Of a stretch of 64,000 nucleotides of DNA, positions 44,690 through 55,966 are shown in pieces; within the stretch, counting starts at the first letter, position 1, and each line of letters opens with the position of its first letter. The stretch is taken from positions 17,765,385-17,829,384 of the forward strand of contig CM070594.1 in assembly GCA_036346395.1 (NCBI GenBank). The letters are read 5' to 3'. Made by a program: the position numbers and the translations under genes. This DNA comes from Hsuehochloa calcarea. Its lineage: Eukaryota > Streptophyta > Magnoliopsida > Poales > Poaceae. Below the pieces are notes generated by a model. That model saw only the letters and a program-made list of their open reading frames with translations, was not told the DNA's origin and ran no database searches.

Positions 44690-47072
44690 ATGGATAAGTT
44701 TTCTACTAAACCCCATATCTTCGATGGGCACGACTATGCCTATTGGAAGAATCGTATGCGCGTCTTTCTTGAGAGCGAGGACAAGCTATTTGGGATCTTG
44801 TTAGAGCCCACCGTTATTCTGAAATTGCTACACTCGCTACGCAATTCTTTTGGCTAACAACAATAAGGCTAAGAATCTTTTATATGGTGCACTTGGTAGA
44901 CAAGAATATGATAGAATTTGCAATCTTTCAATCACAAGATGAAATTTGGAACACTCTCGAAACATATCATGAGGGTTCGTCCCAAATCAAAAAGGTGCGC
45001 CAAACAGTTTACAAGCGTGAATACAATAAATTCGAGATGCGTCTGAGAGAGCATCGATGACATTTTCATCGCTTTAATAAAGTAATTAATCAAATGAAAG
45101 TCGTTGATATTGAATATTCTCAATCTGAAAATGCCACCCACCTCTTGGCCGCAATCAACACCAAGGAGTGGGAGATGAAGGCTACCGCTATAGAGGAAAA
45201 TGTTGATCTTTCAAGTCTTACTTTAGAATTGCTTTATAGTAAACTCAAGACTCATGAAATTAAAAGAGTTGATCATCCCAAGAAAGATAATTTAGCTTTG
45301 GTAGCGATCCTCTCAAAAAGGCTTTTGATGACTCTTTTGAATCTTCTTCTGATTTTCATTTGCTTGTTTATCTGCTATTCATGAAGAGGAGCTTGAAAGT
45401 ATTCTCAAACAGAGTTAGCTCTTCTAGCTAAAAATTCACACGGGCCTACAATAATGTGAGAAACAAAAGAGAGGTGGTCCGGTGACATGCTATGAATGTG
45501 GTGAGCTCAATCATATCCGCAAATTGCCCCAAGTCGAAAGGTAAGAGCAATCATAAGGAAGGAAAGCTACTTGGAAGAAGCCTCCTTTCAACAAATCAAG
45601 GTATGAGGCTAATAAGCTTGTGAAGGTCGCCACCGGCTCCTTGCCGCTTTTGAGGATCAATCCTTGAGCGATGTGGATACCGGGAGTGAGGAGGACAAGG
45701 AGGAGGAGATCCCTCAAGGCAAAAAGAAAGGGAAGACCAAAGACTTCACTGGCATGTGCTTCATCGCTGACACCGACAACATTGATGATGATGAGGTATC
45801 TTTTTCTTATGATGAGCTTTCTGCTAAATATGATTCTATAGTTGAGCAATTGCTTAGTCAAGATGAAGCGCTAGAATTTGTCCTGACAAAAAATAAGAAA
45901 TTAGAGTCAAAGATTAACAAACTGAAAGTAGAGCTTAAAATGCTAAGACTCTTGAACCTGATGAATGTTTATCTTGTCATGCTATGCACTCAGAAATTAC
46001 TAAGTTACAAACTGCTCATAATATTTCTGTACAACAACTTGAGAATGCTAGATCTGAACTAAATGAAATTAAAAGTGCTCCTTGTGAAAAATGTTTAGAA
46101 TCTAGTAAATTGATTGCTTTTGATGTGTTTGATTCTAGCCCTTGCACTTCATGTTTAGAAAAGGAACGTGAAATATAAGATATCTTAGAAGCTGCTAGAG
46201 TCAAATATGCTAAGCTTAAGGACAATATTGAAAATATTACTTGTGCTTCTTGTTCCGCTCTTAAGCTTGAAATTGCTTTGTATAAGGAGAAATCTATGGA
46301 TAAAACTTGTGATGCTTGTGTTAACTTGAGAAAAGAAAATGCTTACCTTCATGATACATTAGAGAAATTTTCTAAAGGTAAGAAACAATTAAACATGATT
46401 ATTGACAAGTCTAAAACTCCTTATAAGAAGCAAGGTTTAGGATTCAATTCTTTTCAAGACAATTCAAACCCAAAAGTCATTCAAGTCTTGGAAAAAGGTT
46501 TAATTGAATTCAAAACCCAACCTGCAAAAACAACTTTTAAATCTGCAGGTTTTGCCCAACCTTGTCTTAATTTAAATGGTGCTTCTTCTAGTGGTACCAA
46601 ATACCATTGCACTTATTGCAAGAAAGGTGGGCATTTGATTGAATTTTGTTGGCGTAGGTTGAAAAATGATAGGAAAAATTTTGATAGAATTTCATTCATG
46701 CAACCTAGAGCTTCTATGAGACATGGTAACACTGAAAAGAATAAACCTGGATTAGGATTTTTCTCTCATGCAAATCATTATGTTTCTAGATATCCTAATT
46801 CTAATGTTTATCGGATCAAGGTCCGATCACCGGTGGTCACCGGCCGACTGTTTTGGTCGCCGGTCCGACCACAAAGACAACGCCGGCCGACCGCCCATGG
46901 ACAGTTTAAGTCTCATGTTAATTTAAACATTGCTCATAACCGAATGTTAGATGAAATCAAGGATAGTACTTCTGGTTTGTATACTCCTTGCAGACGTGTG
47001 TCTCAGTACTGGATTCCTAAATCTTGTTTATCTAACCCCAGTATTGAGACACATCGTTCTTTTGTTCCTTGA
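44690..47072 (+). pseudogene. Copia gag: N-terminal capsid, zinc knuckles, coiled-coil linker (frameshifted)
   Basis: ATG at 44690 gives MDKFSTKPHIFDGHDYAYWKN. After frame changes come WNTLETYHEGSSQIKKVRQTVYK and EWEMKATAIEENVDLSSLTLELLYSKLKTHEI (UBN2/capsid, 44955-45260). A knuckle at 45490 reads CYECGELNHIRKL with the last Cys lost. An acidic stretch (45664-45760) and a coiled-coil region with CEKC/CTSC/CDAC spacers follow (45780-46380). A second, intact knuckle CTYCKKGGHLIEFC sits at 46608-46650. GGTCCGACC-type words intrude at 46815-46905 in an open frame. The largest open piece is 46278-47072. Confidence 0.9.
46815..46905 (+). repeat. Palindrome words inside copia gag
   Basis: Five GGTC/GACC-type words (GGTCCGATC, GGTGGTCACCGGCCGAC, GGTCGCCGGTCCGACC, GGCCGACCG) in 91 bp of otherwise AT-rich coding sequence. 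They resemble the LTR clusters. The frame stays open through them. Confidence 0.75.
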
Positions 47073-47079
47073 TTTTCAG

Positions 47080-48150
47080 GACTACCGTGGAAAGGGGAAG
47101 AACACGTGGTTCGTCGACTCCGGGTGTTCACGCCACATGACCGGAAACTCAAAATGGTTCACCTCTTTCACGCGGGCAACAGGTGATGACTTCATCACCT
47201 TTGGAGATGATACACAAGGGCGAATTGAAGGAACATGATCAATTAGGGTGAACAACAAATTAATTCTAAAGGATGTCGCTCTTGTGGACAAGCTTAGGTA
47301 TAATCTCCTTTCGCTTCTCGACTTCTTGATGATGGTTATGAGACTGCTTTTAAGAAAAATGCTTGTCGTGTGCTTGATTCTCTTGTGAGCTTGTGTTTGG
47401 AATCTCTAGAGTTGGTAGAATTTTGGAGCCGATTTTTCGTAATCTCTTGCCGGATCTCTTAAATGTTTGCTTACATCTTCTTCTGATTTCTGGCTTTGGC
47501 ACCGACGTTTGGGGCACATTGGTTTTGATCATCTGACACGAGTTAGCAACCTTGATCTCATGAGAGGTTTGCCCAAACTCAAAGCCGCAAGGATCTTTGT
47601 ATGTGCGCCTCAGAGGCATGGCAAACAAGTTGCCGCCTCACACCATTCTCAGGACTATGGTTATGACCGACGGATCGGGACGCTTGCTTCATATGGATCT
47701 TGCTGGTCCCGCTAGAGTCCGGTCGATCGGTGGAAAATGGTATATTCTTGTCATAGTTGATGATCTTTCTAGGTATACTTGGGTGTTCTTTCTTACTTCA
47801 AAAGATGAAGCTTTTGGTTATTTTCATGACCTTGTTCTTCGTTTGGCTTCGAGCTTCGGTGCTTTGAGAGCGATTCACGTGATAATGGCACGGAGTTCAA
47901 AAATGCTTCTTTGCTTCTTTTTGTCGGGCGTGGTATTGAGCATCGCTTCTCCTCTCCACACGTCCCTCAACAAAATGGCGTGGTGGAAAGGAAGAATAGG
48001 ACCTTGGTCGAAATGGCTAGGACGATGCTAGACGAGTATAACACACCGAGAGATTTTGGGCGAAGCTATTGCTACTTGCTTGCCATATTGCAAATCGTGT
48101 CTTTTGAGACCTTCTTTAGGCAAGACTCCTTATGAGTGCGTTTTGGTAGA
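47080..48150 (+). pseudogene. Copia protease and integrase (frameshifted)
   Basis: NTWFVDSGCSRHMTG (protease active site, 47100-47150) and FITFGDDTQGRIEG; GAG-pre-integrase LWHRRLGHIGFDHLTRVSNLDLMRGLPKL (47490-47590); integrase core MDLAGPARVRSIGGKWYILVIVDDLSRYTWVFFL (47690-47800), then in another frame SRDNGTEFKN with the second catalytic Asp (47870-47910), then PHVPQQNGVVERKNRTLVEMARTML with the catalytic Glu (47955-48030). All three DDE residues are present but not in one frame. At least four indels separate the blocks. Confidence 0.92.
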
Positions 48151-50145
48151 AAACCCTCTGCTTTCGCATTTTCGAGTTTTTGGATCAAAATGTTTTATTC
48201 TTAAGACAGCAACTTAGATAAATTTGAATCAAGAACTTTTGATGGGTTATTTCGGGTTATCCCGCTCATTCGAGGGGTTTTCGGTTTTAATCTGAGACTA
48301 ACATTATTCAGAGACTTGTAATGTCACTTTTGATGAGACTAGCCTTGGAGCTAGATCTATTGCTCTGATGATTTACTGTGTGAGAGAGCATTTTTGTGGA
48401 GGAAGATGAGGACGGCTAATATCATTCCTTCATCTGCCATCTCTTGGCGCCCATATTGATACAAGAACACGCTACGCCTACTTCACCTTGATTGAGGCTC
48501 TGCTGCATCTTCATCATCGCAGCAGATACTGCGAGGTCGAAGAAACCAGATCTCACCCGGCGCTCCACTTCGCATTCAGAGACAAAGATCCTCCGGATCG
48601 GATAATAGGTAATCTACATGAGCGAGTCACCCGCTCCAGTATAATGATCCAAATCTCTACTCATTCGGCTTTTGTTGCTTCTTTTGAACCCCGCGATATA
48701 TCACATGCTTTATCCGATTCTAGTGGGTAAATGCCATGCATAAGGAGTTAGAGAATTTTGAAAGAAACAAAGTTTGGAACCTAGTAGAACCCCTAGTGGT
48801 CTTAATGTTATAGGAACCCGTTGGGTGTTTAAGAATAAACAAGGTGAGGATGGTTCGTGGTTAGAAACAAGGCCGATTGGTAGCTCGTGGTTTCACCAAG
48901 TTGAGGGGTTAGATTTTGATGAGACATTTGCTCTGTTGCTAGACTAGAAGCCATTCGCATTCTCGCTTGCATTTGCTGCATCAAAAGGTTTTAAATTATA
49001 TCGATGGATGTTAAAAGTGCCTTTTAAATGGTTTCATAGATGAGGAAGTGTATGTTAAGCAACCCCGGTTTTGAGGATCCTAAATATCCAAATCGTGTTT
49101 TCAAGCTATCTAAAGCATTGTATGGTCTTAAACAAGCCCCTAGAGCCTGGTATGATAGACTTAAGACCTTCTTGCTTAAAAATAATTTTGAAATGGGTAA
49201 AGTGGATAAAACTCTATTCATTCTTAGACGTGACAATGACTTCCTGCTTGCTCAAATTTATGTGGATGATATTATCTTTGGTGGTTCCTCTAATGCTCTT
49301 GTTTCCAGCTTTTCCGACACTTTGTCCAGGGAATTTGAGATGAGTATGATGGGAGAGCTTAATTACTTTTTGGGACTTCAAATCAAGCAATGCAAGGAAG
49401 GAACTTTCATCCATCAGACGAAGTACACTAAAGATCTACTAAAACGCTTCAACATGGGTGACTGCAAGCCAATTTCCACTCCCATGGCAACCTCGACTGT
49501 TTTGGATCCAGATGAGGAAGGAGAAGTCGTGGATCAACGCGAGTACCGCAGCATGATCGGCTCCCTTCTGTATTTGACGGCCTCGAGACCGGACATTCAC
49601 TTCACGGTATGCCTTTGTGCAAGATTTCAGGCGTCTCCGAGAACTTCCCATCGCCAAGCCGTTAAGCGCATATTCAGGTATTTACACTCTACCCTCTTAT
49701 ATGGCATTTGGTATTCCTGCTCTTCAGCTTTGTCCATTAGAGGTTTTTCAGATTCTGATTTTGCGGGCTGTCGGTTAGATAGGAAGAGTACCTCAGGCAC
49801 CTGTCACTTCCTAGGCACTTCTCTTGTATCTTGGTCCTCTAGGAAGCAGTCTTCTGTTGCACAATCCACTGCTGAAGCGGAGTATGTAGCTGCTGCTAGT
49901 TGCTGTAGCCAGATTTTGTGGATGACGTCCACTTTGAAAGATTATGGGTTAAACTTTGCTAGTGTTCCTCTTTTATGTGATAACACTTCGCTATTAATAT
50001 TGCTAAAACCCAAAGCAACATTCTAGGACTAAGCACATAGACATTCGCTTTCACTTCCTTAAAGATCATGTTGAAAAAGGTGATATTGTGATGCACTTCG
50101 TAGAGTCCGAAGCTCAATTGGCAGATATTCTTACCAAGCCTTGAG
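48151..50145 (+). pseudogene. Copia reverse transcriptase and RNase H (largest open piece 49040-50026)
   Basis: 48740-49040 gives ENFERNKVWNLVEP and scattered RT start motifs in several frames. From 49040 a 328-codon frame reads PNRVFKLSKALYGLKQAPRAWYD, the catalytic QIYVDDIIFGG (49252-49284), GELNYFLGLQIKQ, then RNase H with SDSDFAGCRLDRKSTSGTCHFLG, SWSSRKQSSVAQSTAEAEYVAAA and LLCDNTS. In the next frame the end is HIDIRFHFLKDHVEKGDIVMHFVESEAQLADILTKP to 50143. RT activity residues are intact in this piece; the 5' part is not. Confidence 0.93.
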
Positions 50146-52018
50146 ATCAAACCAGATTTTCCTCCTTAAGAAGCGAGTTAGGGGTAATTTATCCTTATGG
50201 GTTGGTTTGAGGGGGAGTTTGATCTTTTTCTTATCTTTCCTTGTTCTTTTGATCTTTTATTGTTCTTTTTCTGAACTTAGTAATCTTTTCGAACTTTTTA
50301 GGTTTTTAGGCTTTTAAATTGCATCTCATTGTGTCATATTGCATTCATATGAAAACTCCAACAAGTGTTACAACAAATGGTATGAAAAATCCAAAAATAT
50401 GCATTGTAATATAAGATTTTCTGCTTATTTTTTAAAAATTGATAAAGCTTTGCCTATTACCCTTTAGAGCTTTTGTATTTCAATTCTTGCTCAATGTCAT
50501 GTCTAGTTCTTTGACTTGCTAGAATTATCATGCTTTTACATGTGTAGCTAAGTCTTTGCTATATGAGCTAGAACCTTTTAAACAACTCAAACTAAGAAAT
50601 TGCAATTTGTGGATGTTTTAGCGAGTTGCGCAATTAGTGCTCCTCTTGTGACATTGGCGCTGTCAGAATTGCTTTGTTAGCTCTTTGATCTAAAATTGCC
50701 CATTACTTGAGCTTTTGTGTTCTTGAGATTCTAAAACTGCTCATGTGAAAAATGAAAATCAAGATTGTCTTATGCTTAAATTGTGCCAAACTGTTTTACG
50801 AGATCGCTTGTCAAATGACATGAACTTGGAGATAGTTTGATGAACCGACGATCTCATGGGGACCGCTTGTCGAAATGACATGAACCTCAAGATTTGTCGC
50901 CTGGTAGAAGCTTAGAAAGAGTTTGTGGATGGCTCCTAGTCCAGGGATCTTCTTTACTAAGATATACCTTTAATCAACTTTTGGTCAAGCTTAGGATGAG
51001 TTTGTGGATGGCTCCTAGTCCAGGATCTTGTCACTAAGTTAGATCATTAGTCAACTTCAATATTCAATGCAAATGAGAAAAATGTTGACAAATGGACGTT
51101 GATAAAATATTGAGCAAAATGATTCAATACGGGACTTGATTGACTCTTACTGTGGTCTTTGTTAGATTTTTGATCTCATTTTGACATTTTGACATGACCA
51201 ATTTCACTTTAGGATCCCTGTTGATGAACTTGCTGAATTTGAAGCGTTGCTTAAATTGATCAAATCTACTGCTTTACTTTTGAGCCTTTGTGCTTAGCTT
51301 TGATATATATGTCTTACCATGATCTTGCTAGCGCTCGGGCTTGATATCTTTGTTTGTGCAATATTAGAGATACTAGCTTGTTCTTTTGGGTAATCTCCAA
51401 AGCTTCTTGTAATCAAAAATTAAAAAATACAAAAATTGAAGCCACTCCATTGCACTTCATGCATATTCCTCTTGATGCTTCTTTTGTTTCTGTTTCTTCC
51501 TTTTTTCTATATTTATTATCTCTGGATGAGAGGAAGGCGTGATTCCTTGATGAATCCATTGTCAAAGGGGGAGAAGATGTGTTAAATGAGAAGAGAAGAT
51601 GTGTTAATAAGAAGATATTTCTTTATTGGGGGAGAAGTTTATACAAAGGGGAGAAACTGAAAATTTGAAAATGAGGATCATAGTGAGGGGGAGTTCTTGA
51701 GTTGCATTCTTATTGTCTTATTGAATATTCTGAACTTGAATTGCATTCTTTTATACTCACAATGATCATAGGTCAATTAAACAATTGTTCTTTCATATGG
51801 ACCTTATGTGAGAATTTTGACCCTTTTCTGGAAATCAAAGTTTTTATACTTTCTTTTGCCTTGTCTCACATGCCTATACTATTCTGATGCCAGTTTGGTC
51901 ATTTTCATTGTTTTTTCTTGCTTATGGACCAAGTTGTGCCTTTGTGCGAAAACTGCGAGTAAACTCGTTTTCAAACCTCTTACTTACATTTTCTGGATAA
52001 TTGCCAATGTGTTCATCA
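50146..52018 (+). other. Post-pol region of the copia element, no ORF
   Basis: 1.87 kb between the pol end and the polypurine tract. SIRE-type elements can carry an env-like ORF here, but I see none: the longest frames are about 80 codons and have no matching motif. A second purine-rich word GAGGGGGAG stands at about 50207. It holds the degenerate repeats listed next. Confidence 0.7.
50800..51060 (+). repeat. Two imperfect tandem duplications in the copia post-pol region
   Basis: CGCTTGTCRAATGACATGAAC occurs twice (about 50805 and 50863), and GAGTTTGTGGATGGCTCCTAG with its roughly 60-bp context occurs twice (about 50919 and 50999), ending TAATCAACTT / TAGTCAACTT. Confidence 0.8.
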
Positions 52019-52028
52019 AGGGGGAGAT
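52019..52028 (+). promoter_or_regulatory. Polypurine tract of the copia element
   Basis: AAGGGGAGAT immediately before the TGTGGATTTC start of the 3' LTR. Confidence 0.88.
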
Positions 52029-53825
52029 TGTGGATTTCATGGGGATATGTTCCAGATCTTAGGATGATGTGACAATTGGCAATGACGTTTACGGTTTGTC
52101 GTTTCACGTGTTTTCGACAAAGTTACAGGCTTACTGGACAGGGGCGGTCCGACCGGTCCTTGCATCGGCGGTCCGATCGGTCCCAAATCGGTCGGACCGC
52201 CATATGGGGCGATCGGACCGAATGACCTAAAAGTTCTCAGAATGGGTCGGGCCAAAAATAGGTGTTGTAGGCAAGTGAGGGATCCCAATGCACTTGGTCT
52301 CATAATTTTGGAGTCTCGATAAGAAGTTCTATTGGTTTAAAGTTTCCGAAGGTTTGAATTTGAGGGCTTGAATTTCGGCTAAGTCCCAAGGCGGTCCGAC
52401 CGCTCACGAGGAGCGGTCCGACCGCCAAAAAGCGATCCGACCGCTCACCCGGAGCGGTCGGACCAGTATCAACTTGAACGTTGGCCAACCGTGGCGATGT
52501 TGTTTTGTTAGGTCAAAGTCATTGGTTTCATGGCATATGATTTGCATGATGCATGTTTTGACTAACATGGGTCAAGTTGTGAAGAACTTGTTCCCGAATT
52601 CGTGTTTGCTTGTGCGTGGTTGTGCGAGGTTGCTTGGTGGTCAACGACGGTCAACGGCGATGAGGATCGGGACTAGACTTGGAGAGTTGAGGTCCGAACA
52701 ATCTACGATGCGGGTGAGGTCAACGACTCAAGCGTGACGCAAGATGGACAAGGGTGATCTATTGGCAAATCCATGGTGCATGGTGAAGCGGTTTAGGTCA
52801 AAAGGTTAAAGACGGCGCTGCGAAGCGTGCGTGTGTGACCCGCTTGTTAGTGGGCCTTAACGGAGCCCAATTAAGTCAAACCCTAGGAGTTCTAGGCCTC
52901 CACTATAAATAGGAGGAGGTGGTGGTGCACCTCTCTCTCTCTCGCTATTTTTCACCTCTTTGTTTTCTTCAAACCCTAATTGGCTTAGGGGAGTTGAGGT
53001 GGAGGCTAGGGCTTTTCATGATTTGAGGAGAATTTCGTGATCTTGGATTGACCACCGATCCATGATGGCGTGGGTGTAATCCACAGAACGATCTCGTTAT
53101 CAATCTATGCAAGGTTTGCTTGAGATAAGTCTCTTTTCGTTCTTGCTTTCAATTTGGTGATTTTAGGGCTTCCTTTGATCCGCGAGTTTGTGATTGATTC
53201 TTTCACGTGGATTAGCTTGCTGTGATATGTGTGAATCTATCTAGCATCATCTTGATCATCAATCTCTCACGAACAAGCATTAGGATCAAGTTTTCGTTCT
53301 TGCCCTTTAGACCTTCGTTAATCAATTGACAATTGCTCAAGATCGTTCCAAGAATTATCATAATATTCGATTGGAATAGGTCCTCAATAGCATAGAGAAG
53401 GTGTGTGCAAAGTTTCGTGAAGTTTGGAGTTGAGAATCAAAAGTTAGACCTAATTGCAACTTCACATCGGGTTGTTTTTATCTGTTTCAGAGCTCACGGT
53501 CGACCGCCACACACTAGAGGTCAGACCGATTTTGGTTCCGGTCCGATCGCCCCACACCGTAGGTCGATCGATTTAGTACCGGTCGACCGCCAAGATATAA
53601 CAAATGGTCGACCGCCGATCTCGTTAGTTTTGATTCTTGCTGATTTTTATCACATTGCTTAGGGGTTTTAATTGGATTCAATACTAGTCTTCCATTTGAT
53701 CGATATATTGATCTTCATAGCTTCATCATAGCTATTGGAGTGAAATTATGTTGAATTCATATTTTGTGAAAAAGTGAGCGTGCTCCTATTCACCCCCCCC
53801 CTCTAGTCGCCTTTTCGGTCCAACA
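52029..53825 (+). repeat. 3' LTR of the copia element (1.80 kb)
   Basis: Partner of 42815-44632. Identical over long AT-rich runs (for example most of 53110-53290) but differing by small indels in CAG/CTG and GGTCCGACC words. It has seven C in a row at 53794-53800 where the 5' copy has five. Confidence 0.93.
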
Positions 53826-53913
53826 TATTGTTATTGACAGAAATCCGAACTAGCACAAACTATATGACAGTTCCATGTAGATACATATTTCCTTGTATGC
53901 ATGCCACTTATAG

Positions 53914-55935
53914 ATGGATAAAGCACAAGCCGCAAATACTGCTATATGGGATGCATTCTTAAATGAAGTGTTCATTGACATCTGCGTGGAAGTGGAGTGT
54001 CGGCGCCCCGGGTATCACACAACCCCGAGACCCTCTGTGCATACCAAGCTAGTCCCATGATCAGTAGCTAGCTCGCACAGTTGCAATAATGATGTTATCA
54101 TAACCATTCAACAACGAACTAATGAAGCAGACAAAGTAATATTAGTTAACAGCAAAAGACCTTATGGTCAAGTTCTTACAAAAGTCGCCTCACAGGGCTT
54201 AGCAACAACAGAGTATCCGGCGTGAAATCTCAAAATACGTGGAGCCCAATCGACATGCCCACAGGCAATCGAGTGGAGGACGTGACCTAGTTCGCGAAGT
54301 CTTCAAAGTAGCCTTCCTCATAGTACTCAACCTGTCCTGATTCTTCTGCTGGGACTGATCAACAAAGGGCATAAAGCCGTGAGTACATAAAGTACTCACA
54401 AGTCGTAGAGAAATGTATGCACATAGTATTCATGCAAGGCTTAAATAAGAATGGCTTTATGGCTAATTTGCAGAAAGCAAGTTTAACAGTAAATACAATA
54501 ATTAGATTGCAAAGCAGGATTTTAAAAGAATAATACATAGATAACCAAGTTCTTTTGAATCAAACAGTGAACATCCCGTTCACTTCCCAACCATTCCAAC
54601 CAAACCTTTCCATCGAACCAAACCACATTTTTGAAAATGCTACCCCTTGCGCGAAATCACCAGGCATGTACGTAACCGGGGACACGGCTATTTGAATAGA
54701 TTTTGACACTCTGCAGAGATTGTACAGCTTTACCCACAAGAGATAAATCACTTGTAATGTCCGTCTGACACACTTTCGAGGGTGTGCGACTAAGTGATTA
54801 TCACAAGGCCTTTACAAAGTTCTATTTTGCCTCGGTTCTGCCCGCTAAGGTTTCGCCATCACAACCCCCTCTTGCGCCAATAATCAACCCAAACAGAACC
54901 GACTCAAAACTTCCCTAATTAGTTGGCCAGGTCCGTCCCATACCGGACTTGTGGTTGCACGAGGTGGCCCAGATCAACGACTTGCAAAATTAAGTCCTTA
55001 GTTGGCTGCTCAGACAAGACCTTCCACATCCCAATGTGCATCACACACCCACCTTCACTCCCTACCACAAGCCCGAGCATAAATCATTTTTGTTCATTCC
55101 CGACCAAATGGCAATCCCTGCCATGGTTCAACATATTTTAATTATAGTGGCATCACACCACAATTCCATAGTTCCATTAGTCAAATTTCATTCATCATGA
55201 ACATGTGGTCGAAAGTCTCGCGGGTAACTAGAGCATGTCTAAGCAATAATACGCGCCCATGTTGGTAATACAATCATGACCAACTAGTATTAACCATCCT
55301 ATGGTGTCCAAGGATATATGTCATTCAAGGAGACATTTCATTTTCAATTTATCAAGGTGGCATAATGGCAATTTGGTAATTATCTACTCCCAAAACCATT
55401 TTTAATAAAACTAGCCATGCATGATAATTTAAAACAATATACATTTGTAAAATGGGTTCAACATGATCAAAGGCCTACGACTTGCCTTCGTTGACGAGGA
55501 GCGGGTCTTCGGTCGTCGGGTCGAAGAAATCTTTCGAAATGCCGGAATCTACACGTGCGAGAATAGCAATAATAAATAAAACAGAACCAAATGAACTCCA
55601 AAAATTACAAAACTAGAACCAAATGAAAGGGGCTAAATTTATATGAATATAGAAATTTGGATCACCCAAATCGGAGTTCGGATGTGAAAGTTATGGACTA
55701 ATGAAGTTGGAAATCACAAGAAATGATAGAACTAGGGTTTTCTGGATTTTCGGGAATTTTCGGATTTATTTTTCTACTGGAAATTCGGAAATACACGTCA
55801 GCGTCCACGCAAGCGCACACGCGGACGCCACGCAGCACGAGAGCGCGACGCTACTGTCGGGTCGGCGCCGACACGGCCGGCCGAGCGGCGCCACGCGGCG
55901 GACTGCCAGCGAGGCGAGAGAGAGGCGGAGAGAGC

Positions 55936-55966
<31 letters not shown>

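Larger units (their letters stand above)
42815..53825 (+). mobile_element. Full-length Ty1/copia retrotransposon (SIRE/Maximus-like), frameshifted
   Basis: Two LTRs (42815-44632, 52029-53825), primer site, gag, protease, integrase, RT/RNase H in copia order, a 1.9-kb post-pol region, polypurine tract. Exact TATTG flanks (42810-42814, 53826-53830). The long gag with coiled coil and two CCHC knuckles and the long 3' region are as in the SIRE/Maximus group; this lineage call is from memory. The LTRs are close in AT-rich parts but differ in GC-rich motif clusters. It lies in the 5' region of the PIF element. Confidence 0.93.
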
